Assembly: GCF_000004195.4 (NCBI RefSeq)
Contig: NC_030677.2
Span: forward strand, 62,316,222-62,380,221
DNA: 64,000 nt
Source: Xenopus tropicalis
Taxonomy: Eukaryota > Chordata > Amphibia > Anura > Pipidae
Direction: 5' to 3'
Shown: piece after piece, positions 55,943 to 64,000 of the stretch
Position numbering within the stretch: position 1 is the stretch's first letter
Layout: every line of letters begins with the position of its first letter
Position numbers and translations under genes: made by a program
Notes under the pieces: model-generated
The model's database searches: none
What the model was told of the DNA's origin: nothing
Seen by the model: the letters and a program-made list of their open reading frames with translations, nothing else

Positions 55943-55985
55943 ACACACGAATCCATGCCTGACTAAATTTTCCGCCCATCACTAC
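55943..55985 (+). mobile_element. 3' fragment of the hAT-like MITE
   Basis: CGAATCCATGCCTGACTAAAT and CCGCCCATCACTA match the right end of the copies at 7432 and 26475. Confidence 0.6.
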
Positions 55986-57948
55986 CAATGAAATCTCCAT
56001 GTATAAACCTGGAATATGAGGTAAGCATTTGGAAATATATATACATTACTGGTATCCCTGGGTCCATTAGCGCAAACAGGTCCAAAACTAGAGTAGGTAG
56101 AGTAAGCATGTATCTAGGGTCCTACGCAGGGGGGAAAGCATTAAAAAAAATACTTACTGGTAGCTTTTACTTCTTCTGCAACTAGAGCAATAGGTGAGTG
56201 AGGGGAAACTAGTATGGTGAGTGGAAAGAGAGTGTGGTGGTTAGCAGGCAGCAGGGGATCAATGAGTAAGCAGGTAAGACCAAGAGGTAAGTATTGTATA
56301 GACTAGGGCATCAGCACCTCTTGGCCCAGCATAGAGGTTGAACATTACATAATTAGCAGACTCCTGCTATCTGTCATAGCACAGCAGATATTTGCCATGG
56401 CACTTTATTGTGTATAAGGACATGTCTGTGATTGCAAAGAACTCGCTTTATTTGCAAAGCCGTTTTGCAGTGGTCTATTGTATTATGTTAACTTTACACA
56501 TTTGAATGATATTCCTAGGCTGTCTGTCTATCTATCCATGCATTTATATTCATCACTTGAATATAAGAAAACATGGTTCTGCTGCTCTGAAACAAAAAAA
56601 AAAAAGTCAAAAGCCTTTTGTTGCATGTGTACCTCACTTAAAAAAGGGTTAATCCTGCCCATAAAAAACATTTAAGCTCAGCTTTTTTTTATGAACTGTA
56701 TTAATTTAATATCAACATTTCAAACACTGAGTGTGGTTTATACAGCATTAATTAAACAAAGAAGGGGGTAAACATATGCTCTAAATGTCAAAAGCCGCGT
56801 TTAGTGACATTGATCCCTTAATGGTTCAGTTATTTCAGCCAATTATTCTGGATTCTAATATACCCTGTATATATTGTTTGGTTATCCCAGAAATGATCCT
56901 TCAAGCAGATAGAAAAGTTTCTAATGTCTTTTCTTTGCAAGCAGTTTAAATAACGGAAATATATGATTAAAATTGTAAAAGGATTAAAAATAGGATGGCA
57001 TTCTTTGATATCAAGTGCATTTAAGATTAATATAACAGGTCTATGTTTACTGTTTTAAACCATGGTTCAAATTTTGGTTTGTTTATTAATTACAACAATA
57101 ATGTATAATTAAAACTTGTTTTACAATTTAATTAATTTATTAAATGGCCACTGAACCCCAATATTTTGCAGCAGAATTGTCAATACTATTGAATGTTTTT
57201 GTCTTTCATCAACTGGTCACACTCTTAGTAGCATTTAAACATGTCCCTGAGATGTCCCTTATTTGGTTCTTGTGAGGAATTAAAATATAACATACACAAG
57301 AGGTACGGGAAGTGATAAAGAACATTTCGATCAACCAAGTTTCAGATGCAATGGCAGCTTATAACACGTCCATAGAAGCAAAATCAAATAATTTATTTTG
57401 TGAACAAGACCCTGTACCCTACACACTAATATACAAGTTACAACATCTTTGTTAGATCTTAGGGCCTTGTTCACAATGGTTGTTCTTTTTAAAGAAATTG
57501 AAGGCAATATCTGTGTTCAGTGGATGATAGATTATACAATGTTAACATTATATGATCATGTTATAGTTATTCATGTATTAAAATGTCATATTCAAGATTA
57601 AAACAATTATTTTACTGTGTGATTGGGGTCAGGATACACAGTTTTTTCATGGATCAGCTAAAGTACATTAATTGTTTCAGATATAAAAAAACTAAATATA
57701 TGCTTTATGTTAATGGCATGTTCGAGAAATCGTTAGATATAACCTGTTCTTCCATTACATTTCCCTTGGAGTCTAATGAACTAGTGACTTGTATCTAATA
57801 GCATTCTTAAGATGGCATTATAATACATCCAACAAATGACAATATAACCAGCAGTTAATAATTAAAAAAACACAATTATTTAAATTGAAAAGAAACAAAT
57901 AAAATGTAAACCACCTCCAGCAGTGGATTATAAAAAGAAAAAGTCCCA
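55986..57948. other. Unassigned; unique block at 56690-56990
   Basis: 56060-56330 has text like a dispersed frog repeat (ACTAGGGCATCAGCACC, CTCTTGGCCCAGCATAG). 56690-56990 is non-repetitive with TAATTAAACAAAG-like cores. No gene. Confidence 0.35.
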
Positions 57949-58202
57949 TAAAGGAACAATTCACCTTTAAATTAACTAGTATTTAGTATTATTCAAACAA
58001 TAACATTGGAGCCACACAGAGCAATCATTTTTTGGGTGCTAGGGTCAGTGACCCCATTTGGAAACTGTAAAAAAAAGGCTGAAATAAAGAAATACAATTT
58101 AAAAGCAATAAAAGATTAAAAACGTAAAACAATCAAAGAGTTGATAAGAATTGGACATTCTTTAATCTACTAATAATTTACTTAAAGGTGAACAACCCCT
58201 AC
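57949..58202. mobile_element. Internally deleted T2-type MITE
   Basis: AAAGGAACAATTCACCTTTAA at the left faces TTAAAGGTGAACAACCCC at the right. The interior keeps GCTAGGGTCAGTGACCCC and GAATTGGACATTCTTTAATC of the common family. Confidence 0.75.
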
Positions 58203-58720
58203 TTAAGTTGAACTACTGCTTTAAAGTCTCTGTAATTCAGTTTTAACAGCTGTAATCTTAAAATACCACTAAAATAAGGTTTAGTGTCACCCCTCTGATA
58301 ATGTTCATTGCTACAAAGTTAAGCCCCTGAGAAAGTTCCAGAAGATATTAATGGAGGCAAGTCCCATAAAAAATGTTTGCTTTGGTGGAGAAAGTTTTGG
58401 CAATATGGCTGTACTACTTGAAGTATGGCTTATCAGCTGTATGTATGCAAATACTGTAAATTATTTTTTTCGATAAAATGAGTGAGCTTATGTTCAACAT
58501 ATAGTCATGTTTCAGGAAGGGATTGTCAGCAGTAAGCAGTTTAAAGATCAATGATTGAGGGAATTGTATCAATCTAAACAGACCTTTGGTTCCTTTGTAA
58601 ACCACTATCTATGGACATAGTATAGACTGAAGAAAGAAGGTGGGACCCAGGGCCAAACAAGATATTTAAAAATCGAAATCTAATCAATGTTAGGCCAGAT
58701 GTTGGTCATGTAGAACTGTC
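58203..58720. other. Nothing recognised
   Basis: No gene or repeat. Confidence 0.3.
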
Positions 58721-58812
58721 CAGGGTGGCCATATACGGATAGATAAGCCGAATTGCTATGAAGGACCTGAATTGGCACCTAAAATCTGCTTGTGTATGGT
58801 GACCTTAAGGGC
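58721..58812. mobile_element. Short MITE (GGTGGCCATATAC ends)
   Basis: The left end CAGGGTGGCCATATACGG mirrors the right end GTGTATGGTGACCTTAAGG. I recognise the GTGGCCATACACGG-type terminus from frog repeats. Confidence 0.55.
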
Positions 58813-59083
58813 AGAGCTTAATCAAATTGTTGCTGAGATCTCAAAGGGAAATGAAACCTCAGCCATGTTGTTTTATGTAATGTCTGATACTACTATCCAC
58901 TATCAAGATAAGGGAAGATAATGCTAAATATGTGGGTTGCAGGGTTTTTTTTAGAACTAAAGAAATTCATGATACTGGGTGATCTCTCCTTTAATTTACT
59001 AACATTGGCAAAGGTTGCTCGGGGGATAATTTATAGGCAAAAAAAAGATTTTAAAAACTTTTACTTGTTAAAATGTAATGATA

Positions 59084-59509
59084 TTAAAGGAGCAGTAACA
59101 CCAAAAAATGAAAGTGTATAAAAATAATTACGACATTATGTACTGTTGCCCTGTGCTGGTACAGCTGGTGTGTTTGCCTCAGAAAGACTACTATAGTTTA
59201 TATAAACAAAGCTGCTGTGTAGCCATGGGGGCAGCCATTCAAAGGAGAAAAGGCACAGGCACGTAGCAGATAACAGATAAAGCCCCATTATATTCTACAG
59301 AGCTTATCTGTTATCTGCTATGTAACCTGTGCCTTTTCTCCTTTTTTTCCAGGTTGAATGGCTGCCCCCATGGCTACACAGCAGCTTATTTATATTAGCT
59401 ATAGTACTGTTACTTTAGCAAATACACAACTTTACCTGTGCAGGGTAACAGTACATTATATTTTAAATACTTTAATACACTTTCATTTTTGGCGTTACTG
59501 TTCCTTTAA
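59084..59509. mobile_element. T2-type MITE, second foldback palindrome
   Basis: TTAA at 59084-59087 and 59506-59509 around 418 bp. Starts AGGAGCAGTAACACCAAAAA and ends GGCGTTACTGTTCCT. The halves are inverted (GGCACAGGCACGTAGCAG near 59250 against GCTATGTAACCTGTGCC near 59316). Same family as 2999-3427 and better preserved. Confidence 0.9.
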
Positions 59510-60216
59510 AGCAGCAGAGAGATCCGTGTCTAGGCTGAAATAAAGACTGGGTATGTCTTCTCATTCTACCTCAGGAAGTGATCAAAACCCCCAGTATTAG
59601 TTTTGCTTTACTTAAAGCTAGAAAGACAGGTCTTTTTTTCGTAAGAGCACCATGAAGGCATGTGAGTTGGATGGCACTCCATTTGGTAAATAATAACTTT
59701 CTCCACTAGGAAAGAGGTTTAGTCATATGCCAGGTGGAAGCAGGACACGGCAAGGGGGTGGGTGGGTAAGAGGTGATCAGGGCTGGCTGGTAGGTGGGTG
59801 GTGGAGGGTTGGGACCTGTGCGCGAGCAAATGTGGATTGCAGTAAACAACTAAGCAGACTGCCAAACTGACATCACTAAAACCACCTCCCTCACCTCAGT
59901 AACTGGATATGCTGTAGCTACTGAATCTTAAAGAGCTGGCGGTACCTTAGAAAACCGCATAGAGTCTTGGACCGGAACTCCAGGATAGTGGTGAAAATTT
60001 TACCCGAAAAGTACCAAAAATACCTGATTCCTTCTATTTTACATTACAAAACATCTATTAATGCCCTCTAAAAAAATTGTGTATGTCCCCTTTAAATGTG
60101 AGCAATAAATGCAAATGTTAGGTACAGTATACACATTTTCGTGCAAATGAAGAATATTGATGTGACAGAAATTTGGATTTTGGTGAAGGCCAATATGAAG
60201 AATCAATTAATAAGTC
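59510..60216. other. Probable dispersed repeat text, not delimited
   Basis: 59740-59830 is G-rich (GGGGGTGGGTGGGTAAG). 59935-60030 includes CTTGGACCGGAACTCCAGG, a phrase I associate with frog repeats. No gene. Confidence 0.35.
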
Positions 60217-60568
60217 TAAGGGGGAGATTTATTAAGACACGAATGCTCCGAGCGTATTTTCGCCGATTTTTCCGAGCTTGCGCAACTTTTTCGTACGCCC
60301 GCACAACTTTTTCGTATGCCTGCGCGACTTTTTCGTATGCCTGCGCGACTTTTTCGTACACTTGCAAGAAAAATTCAGAATGGTTCTGCCGCTGTTTACA
60401 ATCATTCGATACGGAAATTTTGGGACTTTCAGATCGCCAATATGATATTATCGTGACGAATACGATTTTTTCGTAAGCATTTTCGTGATATTTGCGAGCT
60501 TCAGAAATTTTCGTATCCAATCCGAATTTTTCCCATTCGGGATTCTGTTTTAATGAATCGGCCCCTAA
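60217..60568. mobile_element. Harbinger-like MITE with TAA duplication and 21-bp array
   Basis: The element spans 60220-60565, flanked by TAA (60217-60219, 60566-60568). Starts GGGGGAGATTTATTAAGAC and ends TTTTAATGAATCGGCCCC. About four units of CGTATGCCTGCGCGACTTTTT lie at 60280-60365. Confidence 0.85.
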
Positions 60569-61545
60569 GTATTATCATGTATTAATCAAATTATTTTATT
60601 GTGGGTTTTCTTATAATGAAAAAGTGTGTTATTATAACGCCTGAGCTGAATGTATTATTAACGTCTGCTTTATCTGCATGATAGTTTACATTTTATATAG
60701 GATGAATTTGCACTGTACCAAATGACTTTTAATTATTATACATACATAACATTGCATTCTAATGTGTTTAATAAATGCATTATTCTAGGGCTGATAAATT
60801 AGGTTAGAAACTAAGGCTAAAACATCAACACAGCAACAATAATGTTTTATGTGTTAGAAAAAGCTTACCTTTATATTTGTTTCTATTTTCTTTGAATTCC
60901 TTTAAACATCAGTATGGCTCATTAATTCTTCTTTTACTTCTATCAAGTGAACATTGAGAGGAAAGATGTTATCTGTTTGGATAATGTAAATTCACAAATA
61001 ATTATCAGATATAGCATTGCGTTTCCTCTTCAGTTGACATTATATTACCATGTGATTGCTTCTGAATGTGCAGTCATTGGTTATATTTTCCCAAACACCA
61101 ATATTCAAAGCATTCAACTAACTAGCATTGTATTTATTGCTATTGTAGAAGTTGAAGTTGTGCTCTCTGGTGGATTATTTTATGTATACTATTTTAACCC
61201 AGTGGTTAATAACCATGCTAATTAATTATCTACTTAATGCTTGCACATGGCTACTTTGTTTTTAATCACAAATTATCAGCATAAAATTAACAAGCCACTA
61301 TATTATGGCAAGGTAAATCTCATACAGTGTCAAAGCTATTAAACTTTGGTCAAAATGTTCATAAGCAGGCACCTCCCAACATGAAAGCATTTTTTTAGGA
61401 AAAATATCTTTTGATCAAAACATCAAAACAGGCTAATCCTCCCCCACTGATTACAAACAATAAAAAGTTTGTAATCATGTTTTTTTACTGCAACGAGCTA
61501 AACAATAAAAAAAAATTGTTGTAAGACATTTACTCTTAGGGGCAG
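60569..61545. other. Nothing recognised
   Basis: AT-rich, no gene. The 92-codon frame at 60947-61225 has no recognised motif. Confidence 0.3.
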
Positions 61546-61875
61546 ACTTATCAAAGGTTGTATTATTTTTTTCCATAATTTTTTACTTTAAAACCCCCCC
61601 CATTTTTTGGCATTTATTAATTGTCCAAACCGAGAAAAACATGAATGTATGGCATCTAAAAGCTATTAATGTCATGTGGAAGTCAATGGGAGCTGTCCTA
61701 GGCCATTTTTTGCAAACTTTTTGCTTAGAGGTATTTTATTTTTTCTTATTTGGTATTTGTTTGGGGAGCTTTTTGTGCTATTTAAGTGATGGAAAGGTCA
61801 TGGTTCAAGTTATTCTTGTTTTTTTTTTGCACATTTTAGCGCCTGTATTTTTGATCACTGTTTTTAATAAATAAG
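61546..61875 (+). mobile_element. Harbinger-like MITE, right end eroded
   Basis: TTA at 61546-61548 precedes GGGGCAGACTTATCAAAGG. The inner GTGGAAGTCAATGGGAGCTG is shared in style with the copy at 36329. The right end fades near 61870. Confidence 0.6.
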
Positions 61876-61891
61876 GAAGCATTTTCAAATT

Positions 61892-62131
61892 TGCCTAATG
61901 CCCCATGGAGATATTAATTGCCCACGATGAATCTCCGCTACCATGGGTGACTAATCTCCCTGAAATGCCTTTCCAGAAGGAAACTTTTCGCTGCTTTGGA
62001 AAACTGAAGTAACGCATATGCCTTTCCACCAGTGATTCACTTTGTTGCCAGTGGCATTTTGGGAAGATTAGTCCCCAGCAGTAGCATACATTTACCGCAG
62101 GCAACCCATCTCTACATTGGCATTAGCCTAA
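61892..62131. mobile_element. Short MITE with GCCTAATGCC / GGCATTAGCC ends
   Basis: The left end TTGCCTAATGCCCCATGG faces the right end ATTGGCATTAGCCTAA. The inner GGTGACTAATCTCCCTGAAA is a phrase common in frog repeats. Confidence 0.65.
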
Positions 62132-63904
62132 AACGACAGAAACCCAAATTTTGATAAAGGATCCTGTATGAGACAGTAAGGGCGGTACACCATATTTTAA
62201 CTTCATTTAAATTATCGATGTGATATTTATTATTTGGATACTTTTCAGAACTCCTTGGAAGATTCTGAGTTGATAAATTAGGCCCTTAATATTAGCTAAG
62301 AAAATATATATATATTTGCACCAAATGTACACTGTATACATTTCAGAAAATATGATTGTAAAGTGTATTTAGTTTCCATTGTGGCAACTCAGATTTTCAA
62401 TAAATATATATTGTTGCCAACACTGGTATCATACAGAAGAGATCTCAATAAAGCAACTGACATTAACAATACCCTCATAGAAGCATTTCAAATGGTTTTA
62501 CAGATGCGAGTATAGACTAATTTTACTTATCATCTGTTTTGTTGTATTAGTATTTCTTTTATAGAGATCATTTCTATGATGTTTTTGTAATGCAATGTGC
62601 TTAACCGTTACGCAAATTAAAATGTATTTGTTCTTGTAAAATTGCAGTGTGAACAAAGTTTGAGTAGATGAAAGTATCTGTCAAATTTGAACTTGGCTTC
62701 AGTTCAGAGCTCAAAGTGATTTAAGCTTAAGATAGATTCAGGTCTCAGAATGTGATTTTGATGAAAGTGAATATATAAAAAAATCTCTGCTCACAATTCT
62801 ATGGGGAGGCAAATGCCATATCTTTCCTTATGGAAAGTGCTATACAAAACACCATTCAGAATAATTGAACCTATGTCGGATAAAAAGGGATAAAAACTGA
62901 CAGCAATGTCCAAGACTTCTCCTTCACTTTCATTTATGAAGTTAGATAAAACCAAAAGCTGCCTATTTTATGTTTTTCAAGAATTTTCAACCTGGAATAT
63001 AATTTAGTCAAACAGCACACTCTTAATTATTAATGTTAATTATTATTAATGTTAGTGCATTTGGAATACATTTTTTTCAAGAATAATATCCAAAATAATT
63101 ATACTTGAGAAGCAACAATGTCTTTTTTAAAAAATAAAGTGGGACAATGATTAACACTGAGCCAACAAGCTCAAAACTACTTGCCCTGGGGCTATATACA
63201 AATACAGCCATTCTTTTTATCTACTCTGTTAGCCAATGAAAAGGCTTCAACTAATCTTAATTTTACTGATTTTTTTCAGTGACTTACAGGGTACCTCCTT
63301 CTGACTGCTAGGAGCAAGCAGGATGGTGCAAGCTGGGAACTAAAGTGTAGGTGATCACATGGATGATCACATGAGTCATTAAAATAGAAGGATCATTGGA
63401 TTAACTATGAATTCGCTATGATTAAATTTGCAGCTCCCCAAGTCTACAGTATGTAGATGGGAGAGTTGGTCATCTATAAAAGTTATTATTCTCATTTTAC
63501 ATTGTCTTGCTGCAGGCCATAAACTCTATATTATAATAAGATCCATATCATTAATTTTTTTAATTTACTTTCACTAAAATTTGGAATGTAGCCTAATCGT
63601 CTTGCCTTATATTTTTTAATCCAATCACAACTGAGCTTTCATTTTTGTCTGCCAAATGGAATAAGTCATATATGGGCAAATGGGCAGTACACCCCCTTTT
63701 TCAATTTTAGTTCAATGAATTAGGCTTGTGATGAGCATTTGTTTGGCCTTTTTTTTTAAAGATAAAATATGTATGGTTTATGTTTCTAGGAAAATCTGAT
63801 ATTGAAAATAAAATCAACTGAAATCTAAAGCTGAAGTAAAGTAAAAAAAAAATCTTAAATTTAAGTCTGTGTAAGCTCATTGTTTGGTAAAACGGAAGCA
63901 AACA

Positions 63905-63906
<2 letters not shown>
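62132..63906. other. Long unassigned AT-rich stretch
   Basis: No gene. A short duplication, TTATTAATGTTA, occurs near 63030-63055, and ATCACATG near 63354 and 63366. Confidence 0.35.

Positions 63907-63941
<35 letters not shown>
63907..63941. repeat. (AT)n microsatellite
   Basis: About 34 bp of uninterrupted AT dinucleotide. Confidence 0.95.
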
Positions 63942-63946
<5 letters not shown>

Positions 63947-64000
63947 TATATTTTATATATTTTATTTTTAACAATACTGATTTGCATGTCATAGGAAGTT

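Overview
The window looks like non-genic (intergenic or long-intron) DNA from a frog genome, most likely Xenopus. I base this on repeat types I recognise from memory: TTAA-flanked T2-type MITEs with TTAAAGG ends, Harbinger-like MITEs starting GGGGCACATTTA with TTA/TAA target duplications, hAT-like MITEs starting TAGTGATGAG with 8-bp duplications, DIRS-type tyrosine-recombinase retrotransposon remains, and L1 and L2/CR1-like LINE debris. No database search was possible. I found no convincing host exon, tRNA, rRNA or CRISPR array. The only long intact reading frame belongs to an LTR element.

Layout. 0-4.3 kb: several MITEs. 4.5-8.2 kb: GC-rich repeats, a solo LTR with a perfect 5-bp target duplication, and an antisense L1 ORF2 fragment split by an hAT MITE. 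10.84-17.69 kb: a 6.84-kb TTAA-flanked element carrying hairpins, a 161-bp duplication, a 69-bp-arm palindrome and a 13-copy tandem array of a unit of about 384 bp. 20.68-24.99 kb: a young LTR retroelement on the minus strand. It has 974-bp LTRs with two differences noticed, a tRNA-Thr-like primer site, a polypurine tract and one 453-codon gag-position ORF with two PPxY motifs; it has no pol. 25.37-27.28 kb: three MITEs nested inside one another, each with its own target duplication. 28-43 kb: mostly unrecognised AT-rich sequence with LINE 3' ends, MITEs and microsatellites. 43.98-45.9 kb: a decayed DIRS-like element (reverse transcriptase, tyrosine recombinase, SGNH-hydrolase-like part). 46-53.7 kb: MITEs, a 45-bp minisatellite and a TA-flanked foldback element. 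54.3-56 kb: a sense L1 fragment split by a Harbinger-like MITE. 56-64 kb: further MITEs, a second T2 palindrome and an AT microsatellite.

The parts do not form a cellular pathway. They record layered transposon activity. The order of insertion can be read where one element interrupts another: L1 before hAT MITE, L1 before Harbinger MITE, T2 MITE before Harbinger MITE, and the triple nest. The most notable items are the pol-less LTR element with its unfamiliar Gag-like protein, the array with an early alternating and late homogeneous structure inside a DNA transposon, and the two related foldback MITEs that keep matching fragments of one peptide.
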